Positions 24,001 to 32,643 of a stretch of 64,000 nt of DNA are shown here, piece after piece. Source of the stretch: DASUCS01 sp041166745 (GTDB lineage: Bacteria > Actinomycetota > Acidimicrobiia > Acidimicrobiales > JACDCH01). Under the pieces are notes generated by a model, which was not told where the DNA came from, did not search any database, and was given only the letters and a program-made list of their open reading frames with translations. Location: NCBI GenBank assembly GCA_041166745.1, contig JBEEGH010000003.1:248001-312000 (forward strand). The letters are read 5' to 3'. Position numbers and translations under genes: made by a program. Position 1 is the first letter of the stretch, and the number at the start of each line of letters is the position of its first letter.

Positions 24001-24021
24001 AACCGGAGAATTTCTCCGGTT
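24001..24021. promoter_or_regulatory. Perfect 21-bp palindrome (operator or hairpin)
   Basis: AACCGGAGAA-T-TTCTCCGGTT is a perfect inverted repeat with a single central base, 22 bases after the response regulator stop and directly against the GTG at 24022. As DNA it looks like a dimer binding site. As RNA it makes an 8-bp stem with a 5-base loop that would hide the only GGAGA ribosome-like sequence. No T-run follows. Confidence 0.5.
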
Positions 24022-24654
24022 GTGACGGGGAGAACGGGCCGAGCGTGGATGGTCTGGGCCGGAGTCGTCGGTCCTGTCGGGTTCGTCGCCGCCTGGGTGA
24101 TCGCCGGGGCGCGGACGAACGGGTACTCGCCGGTCGACGACGCGATCAGCTTGCTCGCAGCGCGCGACGCGCCGACCCGCTGGCTGATGACAGCCGGCTT
24201 CGCGTGTTTCGGCGTCGGAGTCCCCGTCTTCGCTCTCGTCCTGCGGAGCGCACTGCCGGGCCGTGCATGGCTCGCGGCGGTGGTCAGCGGTGTCGCGACG
24301 CTCGGCGTCGCCGCATTTCCTCTTCACGTTTCCGTCACGATCGATCGGCTCCACGGGACGTTCGCCACAGTCGGGTACGTGTCGCTGGCCTTGGTGCCGC
24401 TTCTCGCGGCGCGACCGCTGTCGCGCAGAGGACGGGGAGGCGCCGCAACCGCCTCGATCGTGGTCGCGGCCATCTCCGCGGCATGCCTCGCGGCCACGCC
24501 GTTCACCGCGTCGAACGGCGTGTTCCAGCGTGCCGGGCTCACCGTGGTCGACGCCTGGCTCGTCGTCACCGCCATGGTGATCACGAAACTGCGCCAGCGA
24601 ACCCCTCCTGCGGTGGCTGACCAGCGCAAGAACGACAGATCGGCCGCCCGGTAG
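24022..24654 (+). CDS. DUF998 family membrane protein
   Basis: The protein has about 210 residues with six predicted membrane helices. VVGPVGFVAAWVIAGARTNGYSPVDDAISLLA is the DUF998 opening, with the conserved Tyr-Ser-Pro and the acidic pair after helix 1. The family has no known biochemical role. GTG 24022 touches the palindrome; ATG 24049 is an alternative that starts right at helix 1. It is inserted between the response regulator and secA, ending 13 bases before secA. Confidence 0.75.
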   Translation: MTGRTGRAWMVWAGVVGPVGFVAAWVIAGARTNGYSPVDDAISLLAARDAPTRWLMTAGFACFGVGVPVFALVLRSALPGRAWLAAVVSGVATLGVAAFPLHVSVTIDRLHGTFATVGYVSLALVPLLAARPLSRRGRGGAATASIVVAAISAACLAATPFTASNGVFQRAGLTVVDAWLVVTAMVITKLRQRTPPAVADQRKNDRSAAR

Positions 24655-24667
24655 TCTGGATCGCTTC

Positions 24668-27400
24668 ATGGGCATGTTCGACAAAGTCCTGCGATCGGGT
24701 GAAGGCAAGAAGGTCAGGGCCCTTGCGAGCCTTGTGCCGGACATCAACGCGCTCGAGCCGGAGATGGAACGGCTGTCCGACGATGCCTTGGTGGCCAAGA
24801 CCCCCGAGTTCCGGCAGCGCCTGGAACGGGGCGAAGATCTCGATGACCTACTGATCGAGGCGTTTGCGGTCACCCGCGAGGCGGCCAAGCGCACCATCGG
24901 CCAACGGCACTTCGACGTGCAGCTGATGGGGGGCGCCGCCCTGCATTTCGGGTGGGTCGCCGAAATGAAGACCGGCGAGGGCAAGACCCTCGTATCGACG
25001 CTGCCGGCCTACCTCAACGGCCTGTCGGGCCGGGGCATGCACATCATCACGGTCAACGACTACCTGGCGAGCTTCCACGCCGAGTGGATGGGCCGCATCC
25101 ATCGTCGGCTCGGTCTCAGCGTCGGCCTCGTCATCCCGGGCGACTACGACAGTGACTACAAGCGAGCGCAATACGCCTGCGACATCACGTACGGCACCAA
25201 CAACGAGTTCGGTTTCGACTACCTCCGCGACAACATGGCGGTGTCGCTCGAGCAGAAGACCCAGCGCGGTCACGCCTACGCGATCGTGGATGAAGTCGAC
25301 TCCATTCTCATCGACGAGGCGCGCACGCCACTCATCATCAGCGGGCGCGCGGCCGACGCCGCGAAGATGTACTACAAGTTCGCGTCGCTCGTCCGTGGGC
25401 TGAAGCGCGACGACGACTATGAAGTCGACGAAGAGAAGCGCATCGTCGCTCCGCTCGAGCCCGGCATCGAAAAGGTCGAGGCGGCACTGGGCGTCGAAAA
25501 CCTCTACGACGGTGTTGCACAGAACCTCGTGCACCAGCTGTCCGCCGCGCTCAAGGCCAAAGAGCTGTACAAGCGCGACAAGGACTACATCATCCAGCAC
25601 GGTGAAGTGAAGATCGTCGACGAGTTCACCGGCCGTGTGCTCGAAGGGCGGCGCTGGTCGGAAGGTCTGCATCAAGCCGTCGAGGCCAAGGAAGGCGTGA
25701 AGATCAAAGAGGAGAACCAGACCCTCGCGACGATCACGCTGCAGAACTACTTCCGCCTGTACCAGAAGCTCGCAGGAATGACCGGTACCGCGCAGACCGA
25801 AGCGTCCGAACTGGCCAACACGTACAACCTTCAGGTCGTGCCGATCCCGACGAACATGCCCGCAATTCGTGAAGATTTCGCCGATCTCATCTACCGCACC
25901 GAAGACGCCAAGTACGAGTCAGTCGTCGAAGATCTCGCCGAGCACTACGAGACGGGCCAGCCCGTGCTCGTCGGCACGATCTCTGTCGAGAAGTCCGAGA
26001 AGCTGAGCCGCCTTCTCGAGAAGCGCGGCATCAAGCACGAGGTGTTGAACGCAAAGCAGCACACGCGTGAGGCGCAGATCGTGGCTCAGGCCGGACGGCT
26101 GCAGGCGATCACCGTGGCCACGAACATGGCCGGTCGAGGGGTCGACATCATCCTCGGTGGCAATCCCGAAGGGCTCGCCCGTCGCGACGTCATCGCCGAG
26201 GGTCTCGATCCCGACACCGAGGACGGCATCGCCCGCTACCAGGCGCTGTTGCCGAAGTACGAGGCCGAGACCAACGCCGAAGGCGACAAGGTCCGTGAGC
26301 TCGGCGGGTTGTACGTGCTCGGCACCGAGCGTCACGAGAGCCGCCGGATCGACAATCAGCTCCGGGGCCGTTCCGGTCGCCAGGGCGATCCCGGCTCGAG
26401 CCGCTTCTACCTGTCGCTCGAGGACGAGCTGATGCGGATCTTCGCGACGGGCGCCATGAACTGGGTCATGACCAAGGCGATGGACGACGACGTCCCCATC
26501 GAGGCCCGAATGGTCACCAAGGCCATCGAGCGAGCGCAGAACACCGTCGAGCAGCGCAACGCCGAGATCCGCAAGAACGTCCTCAAGTACGACGAAGTGA
26601 TGAACGAGCAGCGCAAGGTCATCTACCGGCGTCGCGACCAGATCCTCGAAGGTGCCGACCTTCGCGACGAAGCGATCGAGTATCTCGCCGACGCCATCGA
26701 GTCCGTCATCTCCACGTATTGCGTGTCGGATTACGCAGAGGAGTGGGATGTCCCCGGGCTCGTCGCCGAGATCGCGACGTACTGGCCGACGACCATGACG
26801 GCCGAGCGCGTCCTGGCGGAGTGCTCGACGACCGACGAGCTCTACACGTTGCTCATGGGCGAGGCGCAGGGCTACTACGAGACACGCGAGCAGGAGCTCG
26901 GCGACGACGTGATGCGCCACGTCGAGCGCCAGATCATGTTGCAGATCATCGACACCAAGTGGCGAGAGCATCTCTACGAGATGGATTACCTGCAGGAAGG
27001 CATCCACTTGCGGGCCATGGGTCAAAAAGACCCGCTCGTCGAGTGGCAGCGCGAAGGCTTCGACATGTTCGGGCAGATGATGCACGGGATCGCGCAGGAC
27101 TTCGTGAAGTACGTGATGCACGCGCAGGTCACCGTCGCGCAGCAGCAGCCCGTCGACGTCCCGCAGGTCTCGAACGTGAGCTACTCGGCGCCCGAGGATC
27201 CGTCCTCGGCGCCCTCGACGTTCGGCGCCGCGGCCGCGGCCCAGGCCGCCCTCGACAGAGCACCTGCTCCCGCCGCAGAGGCAGCCGAGGAAGAAGTCGT
27301 CAACGTTCCGGTCGTGAAGAGTGAGTGGGACAAGACGCCTCGCAACGCGCCCTGCCCGTGCGGAAGCGGCAAGAAGTTCAAAATGTGTCATGGCCGATAG
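24668..27400 (+). CDS. secA: Protein translocase ATPase subunit SecA
   Basis: The Sec pathway motor, 910 residues. It has Walker A MKTGEGKTL near residue 102, the DEAD-type box VDEVDSILIDEARTP near 210, the preprotein cross-linking domain, helicase domain 2 with TNMAGRGVDIILGG, and the C-terminal zinc knuckle CPCGSGKKFKMCHGR that binds SecB or ribosomes. The length and zinc tail identify the housekeeping SecA1. An Ala/Pro-rich linker precedes the tail. It is followed after 34 bases by prfB, with a hairpin in the gap. Confidence 0.98.
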   Translation: MGMFDKVLRSGEGKKVRALASLVPDINALEPEMERLSDDALVAKTPEFRQRLERGEDLDDLLIEAFAVTREAAKRTIGQRHFDVQLMGGAALHFGWVAEMKTGEGKTLVSTLPAYLNGLSGRGMHIITVNDYLASFHAEWMGRIHRRLGLSVGLVIPGDYDSDYKRAQYACDITYGTNNEFGFDYLRDNMAVSLEQKTQRGHAYAIVDEVDSILIDEARTPLIISGRAADAAKMYYKFASLVRGLKRDDDYEVDEEKRIVAPLEPGIEKVEAALGVENLYDGVAQNLVHQLSAALKAKELYKRDKDYIIQHGEVKIVDEFTGRVLEGRRWSEGLHQAVEAKEGVKIKEENQTLATITLQNYFRLYQKLAGMTGTAQTEASELANTYNLQVVPIPTNMPAIREDFADLIYRTEDAKYESVVEDLAEHYETGQPVLVGTISVEKSEKLSRLLEKRGIKHEVLNAKQHTREAQIVAQAGRLQAITVATNMAGRGVDIILGGNPEGLARRDVIAEGLDPDTEDGIARYQALLPKYEAETNAEGDKVRELGGLYVLGTERHESRRIDNQLRGRSGRQGDPGSSRFYLSLEDELMRIFATGAMNWVMTKAMDDDVPIEARMVTKAIERAQNTVEQRNAEIRKNVLKYDEVMNEQRKVIYRRRDQILEGADLRDEAIEYLADAIESVISTYCVSDYAEEWDVPGLVAEIATYWPTTMTAERVLAECSTTDELYTLLMGEAQGYYETREQELGDDVMRHVERQIMLQIIDTKWREHLYEMDYLQEGIHLRAMGQKDPLVEWQREGFDMFGQMMHGIAQDFVKYVMHAQVTVAQQQPVDVPQVSNVSYSAPEDPSSAPSTFGAAAAAQAALDRAPAPAAEAAEEEVVNVPVVKSEWDKTPRNAPCPCGSGKKFKMCHGR

Positions 27401-27403
27401 GCG

Positions 27404-27433
27404 CAGCGGCTCGGCCTCGAACAGCAGCCGCTG
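27404..27433 (+). promoter_or_regulatory. Intercistronic hairpin ahead of prfB
   Basis: CAGCGGCT (27404-27411) pairs perfectly with AGCCGCTG (27426-27433), leaving a 14-base loop. The stem starts 4 bases after the secA stop and ends 1 base before the prfB GTG. No separate Shine-Dalgarno is visible, so it may damp prfB translation or mark a processing site. Confidence 0.35.
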
Positions 27434-27434
27434 A

Positions 27435-28547
27435 GTGCGAGATTTCTCTGATGACATTGGCGCGCTCCGACAGCGACTAGCCGAGGCCGAGCAGTACCTG
27501 CGGATCGACGATCTCCGGCAGCGAAGGCCCGAGCTCGAGACGGAGGCATCCCGCCCAGACCTCTGGGACGATCAAGAGCTCGCGAAGCGCGTCAACAGTG
27601 AGCTCTCCGCGGCCACGACCGACATCGAATCGTTCGACGATCTCGTGCAGCAGGTCGACGACGCCGAGACGTTGGCGGAGATGGCGCGCGAAGCGAGCGA
27701 CGAGAGCCAGGTGCCCGAAATCGAATCTGGGCTTGGTGCGGTGAGTGCCAAGCTCGACGAACTCGAGCTGCGCTCGCTCTTCTCGGGTGAGCACGACGAG
27801 GTCGATGCACTGTGCACCCTGTCGTCGGGCGAGGGCGGCGCCGACGCGCAGGACTGGACCGAGATGCTGTACCGCATGTACGTGCGCTGGGCGCAGCGGC
27901 ACGGATTCGACGTCGAAGAAGAGGATTCGACGCCCGGTAACGAAGCGGGCCTGTCGTCGGTCGAGTTCGTCGTGAAGGGTCGGTACGCGTACGGCTGGTT
28001 GAAAGCGGAACGCGGCGTGCACCGGCTGGTTCGCATGAGTCCGTTCAACGCACAAGGCAAACGACAGACTGCATTCGCGGCACTGTCGGTGGTGCCGTTG
28101 CTGCACGAGGGCGACGTCGACATCGACATCGACGAAGCTGATGTCGAGATGCAGGTGTTCCGCTCGTCAGGCGCCGGCGGGCAGCACGTGAACAAGACGA
28201 GCTCCGCGGTGCGCTTGATCCACAAGCCGACCGGCATCGCCGTGTCGTGCCAGGTCGAGCGCAGCCAGCTCCAGAACCGGGCGAAGGCGATGACGATGCT
28301 CAAGGCCCGCCTCGCCGACCTCGAGCGCCAGAAGCGCGAGGAGGAGCTCCTCGCGATTCAAGGCGAGCAGCAGCGCGTCGGCTTCGGCAGCCAGATCCGC
28401 AGCTACGTGCTCCAGCCGTACCAACTCGTCAAGGATCTTCGCACCGAGCACGAGACCGGCAACGTCGACGGCGTGCTCGACGGTGATCTCGATCCGTTCA
28501 TCGAGGCATACCTGCGGTGGCAGCGCGCCGCCGGTGTCGCCAGCTGA
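27435..28547 (+). CDS. prfB: Peptide chain release factor 2
   Basis: The factor has 370 residues and ends translation at UGA and UAA. The codon-reading tripeptide is SPF (in RMSPFNAQGKR), and the peptidyl-tRNA hydrolysis motif GGQ lies in GAGGQHVNKTSSAVRL. The N-terminal helical domain reads LDSGA-free RRPELETEASRPDLWDD, typical of actinobacterial RF2. It is one continuous frame from GTG 27435, so the autoregulatory frameshift of E. coli prfB is absent. It forms the usual secA-prfB-ftsE-ftsX order. Its stop overlaps a short broken frame (TGATG). Confidence 0.96.
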   Translation: MRDFSDDIGALRQRLAEAEQYLRIDDLRQRRPELETEASRPDLWDDQELAKRVNSELSAATTDIESFDDLVQQVDDAETLAEMAREASDESQVPEIESGLGAVSAKLDELELRSLFSGEHDEVDALCTLSSGEGGADAQDWTEMLYRMYVRWAQRHGFDVEEEDSTPGNEAGLSSVEFVVKGRYAYGWLKAERGVHRLVRMSPFNAQGKRQTAFAALSVVPLLHEGDVDIDIDEADVEMQVFRSSGAGGQHVNKTSSAVRLIHKPTGIAVSCQVERSQLQNRAKAMTMLKARLADLERQKREEELLAIQGEQQRVGFGSQIRSYVLQPYQLVKDLRTEHETGNVDGVLDGDLDPFIEAYLRWQRAAGVAS

Positions 28548-28726
28548 TGCGCATCGGAGTCATCGCCGACCCGCACCTGGGTCGACATCGAGTCGAACGA
28601 TCAAGGCCTTTCGGTCAACTTCGCGTGCATCTCAGTACGACCGCCGGATGCGGACAAGCTGCCGATTCTGGACCCGCCTGCCGGCCATTGGCGGTGCCGC
28701 GGTGGGAGGGGTGGCACCAGCCCTGA
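28547..28726 (+). pseudogene. Possible decayed metallophosphoesterase start coupled to prfB
   Basis: An ATG overlapping the prfB stop (TGATG) opens MRIGVIADPHLG, which looks like the N-terminal metal-binding segment of calcineurin-type phosphoesterases. After about 13 codons the frame loses any family likeness and stops after 59 residues. A second frame continues with an equally unfamiliar stretch. I read this 264-bp gap before ftsE as the remnant of a deleted gene, with low certainty. The match is only a dozen residues. Confidence 0.3.
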
Positions 28727-28811
28727 CAGGCGCGCTGGTAACCTCTGCGCCCGAAGCGTGCGGATGCGGAGCGTCCCGCTTCGCGTCCCGCGCCGCTACC
28801 TCTGCCTTGCC

Positions 28812-29489
28812 ATGATCAAACTCGAGAACGTCACGAAGGTCTACAAGGGCGATGTCGTCGCGTTACGTGACGCCAACGCCGACATCCAGAAGGGGGAGTT
28901 CGTCTTCCTGGTGGGCCCGTCCGGGTCCGGCAAGTCGACGATGCTGCGCCTCCTGAACAAGGAGGAGACCCCCGAGCGCGGTCGCATCTTCGTCGCGGGC
29001 AAAGACATCGGTCAGCTCAGCCACTGGAAGGTGCCCTACCTGCGGCGGAACATCGGCTCCGTCTTCCAGGACTTCAAGCTGCTCACGAACAAGAACGTGT
29101 ACGAGAACGTGGCCTTCGCGCTCGAGGTCATCGGGCGGCCGAAGCACGTCATCAAGACGCAGGTGCCTGCGATCCTCGAGCTCGTGGGTCTTGCAAAGAA
29201 GATGGACAACCTTCCGCACGAGTTGTCCGGCGGCGAGCAACAACGCGTGTCGATCGCCCGCGCGTTCGTGAACCGGCCGCTCATCCTGCTGGCCGATGAG
29301 CCAACCGGAAACCTCGACCCCACCACATCGGTGGGCATCATGCGGCTGCTCGACCGCATCAACCGCACCGGTACCACCGTCGTGATGGCCACGCACGATC
29401 GCAGCATCGTCGACACCATGCGCCGCCGCGTGATCGAGCTCGATCGTGGCGTGATCGTCCGCGATCAATCCCGCGGCGTCTACGAGTAG
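28812..29489 (+). CDS. ftsE: Cell division ATP-binding protein FtsE
   Basis: An ABC ATPase of 225 residues that works with FtsX to activate peptidoglycan hydrolases at the septum. It has Walker A GPSGSGKST near 36-44, the Q-loop with SVFQDFKLL, the signature LSGGEQQRVSIARA near 139, and Walker B LILLADEPTGNLD. ATG 28812 begins the family N-terminus MIKLENVTKVY; the frame extension to 28758 is unlikely. It is separated from ftsX by 8 bases including a GGAGG ribosome site. Confidence 0.96.
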   Translation: MIKLENVTKVYKGDVVALRDANADIQKGEFVFLVGPSGSGKSTMLRLLNKEETPERGRIFVAGKDIGQLSHWKVPYLRRNIGSVFQDFKLLTNKNVYENVAFALEVIGRPKHVIKTQVPAILELVGLAKKMDNLPHELSGGEQQRVSIARAFVNRPLILLADEPTGNLDPTTSVGIMRLLDRINRTGTTVVMATHDRSIVDTMRRRVIELDRGVIVRDQSRGVYE

Positions 29490-29497
29490 GAGGTTCG

Positions 29498-30394
29498 ATG
29501 GCACTCAAAGTCGACTACGTGGTCAAGGAGACGGCGTCGAACCTGCGCCGCAATCTGACGCTCACATTTGCATCGATGGTCACGATCGCGATCGCGCTCA
29601 CGTGCGTGGGAGCGTCACTGCTCATGAAGCAGGGAGTCGCCCGCTCCAACGTCCGTTTCCACGGTGACATCCAGTCGATTGTGTACATGAACGCCAAGGC
29701 GTCGGAGGATCAGGTGCTAGCGGTTGGTCGAGCGCTCGACGCGAACCCGCACGTGCAATCGAAGACCTATCTGGACCACGACGCCGCCTTCAAAGAGTTC
29801 CAAACGCTCTTCTTCGACCAGGACGCAATAAAGAACAGTCTGACGGCGGCCGAGACCCCGACGAGTTACAAGGTGAAGTTCAGGGGCGACGCCACCGCCG
29901 AGGTCGTTGGGTCGGTGAAAGACCAGTTCTCGAGGCTCCCCGGCGTCTACAGCGTGATTGCACCCAGCGATCAGGTGCGGCAGCAGGAAGACAGTTTCGC
30001 CAAATTCAGCGCATGGTCGCTTGGGTTCGCAGTCATCGTTGGCGGAACCTCGCTCGTGCTCATCGTGAACTCCATTCGCATCGCGATGTTCGCCCGCCGC
30101 CGCGAGATCGAGGTCATGAAGCTCGTCGGTGCCACGAACTGGTTCATCCGCATCCCCTTCATGGCCGAGGGACTCGTCCAGGGGTTTCTGGGAAGTGCGG
30201 TCGGAATCGGCATCGTGGCGCTGCTGCGTTGGAAGCTCCTGCCCACGCTGGTCGAGAGTGGGGGCCCGATCTGGGCCGGCTTTCACATCGAAACGTCCGA
30301 TGTGAGGGGAACGGCGATCGTTCTCGTTCTTGCTGGCGCAGTGGTTGGCATCATCGGCTCGGCCGTCGCCGCCACCCGATTCTTGGACGTTTAG
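29498..30394 (+). CDS. ftsX: Cell division protein FtsX
   Basis: An integral membrane protein of 298 residues, usual length. One helix lies at about 20-42, then a periplasmic-side domain (about 45-170, with the FtsX ECD pattern VYMNAKASEDQVLAVGRAL), then three helices in the C-terminal FtsX permease region (RREIEVMKLVGATNWFIRIPF). It transmits FtsE ATPase state to cell-wall hydrolases of the RipC/NlpC type. AGGAGG precedes ATG 29498. In many actinobacteria smpB and ssrA follow closely; here they are 23-27 kb away. Confidence 0.95.
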   Translation: MALKVDYVVKETASNLRRNLTLTFASMVTIAIALTCVGASLLMKQGVARSNVRFHGDIQSIVYMNAKASEDQVLAVGRALDANPHVQSKTYLDHDAAFKEFQTLFFDQDAIKNSLTAAETPTSYKVKFRGDATAEVVGSVKDQFSRLPGVYSVIAPSDQVRQQEDSFAKFSAWSLGFAVIVGGTSLVLIVNSIRIAMFARRREIEVMKLVGATNWFIRIPFMAEGLVQGFLGSAVGIGIVALLRWKLLPTLVESGGPIWAGFHIETSDVRGTAIVLVLAGAVVGIIGSAVAATRFLDV

Positions 30395-30467
30395 GCGACC
30401 GCAGGTCTCAATACTGCTGGGGGATTTGCCGATACTCTCCCGGGGAAACCGAAGGAGGGTGGGCGCC

Positions 30468-30842
30468 GTGCCTTCTGCTGTGGTGTGTGACGACGATCTC
30501 ATGAGCCGCCAAGTGCTGCGCGGCCTCTTGAGCGACGCCGGATTCGACGTGATCGGCGAAGTCGACATGGCTGTGGCGGCCCTCGATCTCGTGAGCGTCA
30601 CTCGCCCCGATGTGCTCGTGCTCGACGTGAACATGCCCGGCCTGTCGGGGGTCGACATCGTGAAAGACGTCCAGGAGCGCAGCCCCGACACGAAGATCAT
30701 CGTGGTCTCGGCCTACGGCATGGAGCATCTCGACCACATTGAGCTCGGAGCCGCCGCCGTGCTGCCGAAGACGGATCTGGTCCGCTTCGACGAGGTGCTC
30801 GCCGAGGTCATGGCTGAGCACGGCACCACGTCGATGCCTTAG
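30468..30842 (+). CDS. Stand-alone response regulator receiver domain
   Basis: The protein has 124 residues and is a single CheY-like receiver. It has the acidic pair in VVCDDDLMS, the phospho-acceptor Asp in VLVLDVNMPG, the switch Ser in IIVVSAYG, and Lys in VLPKTD. There is no output domain. The GTG at 30468 follows GAAGGAGGG by 8 bases, which rules out the longer frame from 30330. No kinase or partner lies beside it. It may act by protein contact, like CheY or Spo0F. Confidence 0.87.
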   Translation: MPSAVVCDDDLMSRQVLRGLLSDAGFDVIGEVDMAVAALDLVSVTRPDVLVLDVNMPGLSGVDIVKDVQERSPDTKIIVVSAYGMEHLDHIELGAAAVLPKTDLVRFDEVLAEVMAEHGTTSMP

Positions 30843-30899
30843 AGCCACGCCGATGGGCGAGGCGACCACAGGCAGGGCGGTGCGGGCCATGATGGCCCG

Positions 30900-31754
30900 G
30901 TGGAGTACACGCAGATCACCTACGAGGTCGATGATCGCGTTCTGACGATCACGCTCGACCGCCCTGACCGCCTCAATGCATTCACGTATCGAATGCACGA
31001 GGAGTTACTCGATGCCTTCGACCGCCTCGACGCGGATGACGACGTGCGGGCGGTGGTCGTGACCGGCCGGGGGAGAGGCTTCTGTGCCGGCGCCGATCTC
31101 GGCGAAGCCGGCGGCGCCACCTTCGACCACACCGACGTTCTTGCTGAGCAGGGCCGGCACCGCGACGAGGGCGGGCTCGTCTCGCTGCGCGTCTTCAACT
31201 GCACGAAGCCGGTGATCGCCGCCATCAACGGTCCCGCCGTCGGCGTCGGCGTGACGATGACGCTGCCGATGGACATCCGGCTCGCATCCGAGTCCGCCCG
31301 GTTCGGGTTTGTGTTCGCGCGACGGGGCATCGTCCCCGAGGCGGCGTCGTCGTGGTTCCTGCCGCGGGTCGTCGGCATCAACAAGGCAGCGGAGTGGACG
31401 TACACCGGCCGCGTCTTCCCGGCACAAGAGGCACTCGCCGCGGGGCTCGTACGGTCCGTGCATCCGGCCGACGAGTTGCTGCCCGCCGCCTACGCCATCG
31501 CGCGCGAGATCGCCGACAACACGTCGGCCGTCTCCGTTGCGCTCACTCGTCAGATGTTGTGGCGGATGCTCGGCGAGCCGCACCCGATGTCCGCCCATCG
31601 CATCGATTCGAAGGGCATCGACTACATGGGCGCGTCCGCCGACGCCCGTGAAGGCGTGTCGTCGTTCCTCCAGAAGCGGCCGGCGGCGTTCACGATGCGC
31701 CCGAGCACCGACATGCCCGACTTCTACCCGTGGTGGGACGAGCCGGAGTTCTAG
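30900..31754 (+). CDS. Enoyl-CoA hydratase/isomerase (crotonase) family protein
   Basis: The protein has 284 residues. The crotonase fold shows the CoA-binding block TITLDRPDRLNAFTYRM, the oxyanion-hole segment GRGRGFCAGADL near residue 60, and the second block AAINGPAVGVGVTMTLPMDIRLAS followed by FGFVFARRGIVPEAASSWFLPR, where the catalytic Glu lies in family hydratases. Expected role: hydration or isomerisation of an unsaturated acyl-CoA in fatty-acid or aromatic degradation. The GTG at 30900 is supported by the family N-terminus. It is followed by an APH-like gene 4 bases later. Confidence 0.87.
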   Translation: MEYTQITYEVDDRVLTITLDRPDRLNAFTYRMHEELLDAFDRLDADDDVRAVVVTGRGRGFCAGADLGEAGGATFDHTDVLAEQGRHRDEGGLVSLRVFNCTKPVIAAINGPAVGVGVTMTLPMDIRLASESARFGFVFARRGIVPEAASSWFLPRVVGINKAAEWTYTGRVFPAQEALAAGLVRSVHPADELLPAAYAIAREIADNTSAVSVALTRQMLWRMLGEPHPMSAHRIDSKGIDYMGASADAREGVSSFLQKRPAAFTMRPSTDMPDFYPWWDEPEF

Positions 31755-31758
31755 TCGC

Positions 31759-32643
31759 GTGCCCGCGGAGGACATGCCGGCGGCGGAGGTCGACGTCGGT
31801 CCTGCCGTTGTTCGCGTCTTGCTGGCTGAGCAGTGTCCGGATCTCGTCGAGCTCGAGCTCGTTGAGCTCGCGTACGGGTGGGACAACGCCATCTTCAGGC
31901 TCGGCGACGAACTCACCGTGCGGCTGCCACGACGCGCGCTCGCGGCCGAGCTCGTCGAGCACGAGCAGCGCTGGTTGCCAGAACTGGCCGCGAGATTGCC
32001 GTTGCCGATTCCGTCACCGGTGCGACTGGGCCGCCCCGGTGGCGGCTATCCGTGGTCGTGGAGCGTGTGCCCCTGGTTCCCAGGTGTCGTCGCGACACGC
32101 GCCGCGCCCGCAGATCCGTTCGAGGCCGCCGAGACCCTGGGCGCGTTCTTGGCGGCGTTGCATCAGGCTGCGCCGAGCGCTGCGCCCGCCAACCCGTACC
32201 GCGGCGGGCCGTTGGCCGATCGCGATGCCGTGACGCGCCAGCGAGCAGAGCAAGTGTCGGACCTGATCGATGCGCCCGCCGTGCTCGCGTGTTGGTCCGA
32301 CCTCGTTTCGACTCCTCGATGGGATCGACCACCCGTGTGGCTCCACGGCGATCTCCACCCGGCGAACCTGCTCGTTCACGAAGGCCAACTGTCCGCTGTG
32401 ATCGACTTCGGTGACATCACCGCGGGCGACCCGGCTACCGATCTCGCCGTCGCTTGGATGCTGTTTCCGTCGGAGGCACGCCCGACGTTTCGTGCCGCGG
32501 CGGGTGCGATCGACGACGACACCTGGCTTCGAGCGCGGGCCTGGGCGTTGTCGCTGGCGCTTGCGTATCTCGCCAACTCGGCCGACAACCCGATGTTCGC
32601 TCGCCTCGGCGAGCGCGTCCTGCACGCGGTACTCGCCGATTAG
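31759..32643 (+). CDS. Aminoglycoside phosphotransferase (APH)-family kinase
   Basis: The protein has 294 residues. Catalytic loop WLHGDLHPANLLVHEG (Brenner motif) and the metal-binding VIDFGDITAGDPATDLA mark the APH/choline-kinase fold; the N-lobe has YGWDNAIFRLGDELTVRLPRR. Members phosphorylate aminoglycosides, macrolides, homoserine or other metabolites, so a resistance role should not be assumed. GTG 31759 is taken; ATG 31774 is possible but its GGAGGA would be too close. The stop overlaps the convergent esterase stop by four bases. Confidence 0.83.
   Translation: MPAEDMPAAEVDVGPAVVRVLLAEQCPDLVELELVELAYGWDNAIFRLGDELTVRLPRRALAAELVEHEQRWLPELAARLPLPIPSPVRLGRPGGGYPWSWSVCPWFPGVVATRAAPADPFEAAETLGAFLAALHQAAPSAAPANPYRGGPLADRDAVTRQRAEQVSDLIDAPAVLACWSDLVSTPRWDRPPVWLHGDLHPANLLVHEGQLSAVIDFGDITAGDPATDLAVAWMLFPSEARPTFRAAAGAIDDDTWLRARAWALSLALAYLANSADNPMFARLGERVLHAVLAD

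Noticed and set aside
25919..27457. 512-residue minus-strand frame
   Set aside because: Shadow of secA; composition typical of antisense reading.
27401..27480. Programmed +1 frameshift in prfB
   Set aside because: RF2 reads in one frame from GTG 27435 with no in-frame UGA or slippery CTTTGA site.
31759..32643. Aminoglycoside resistance gene
   Set aside because: APH fold is clear, but the fold covers many metabolic kinases and nothing here points to antibiotics.
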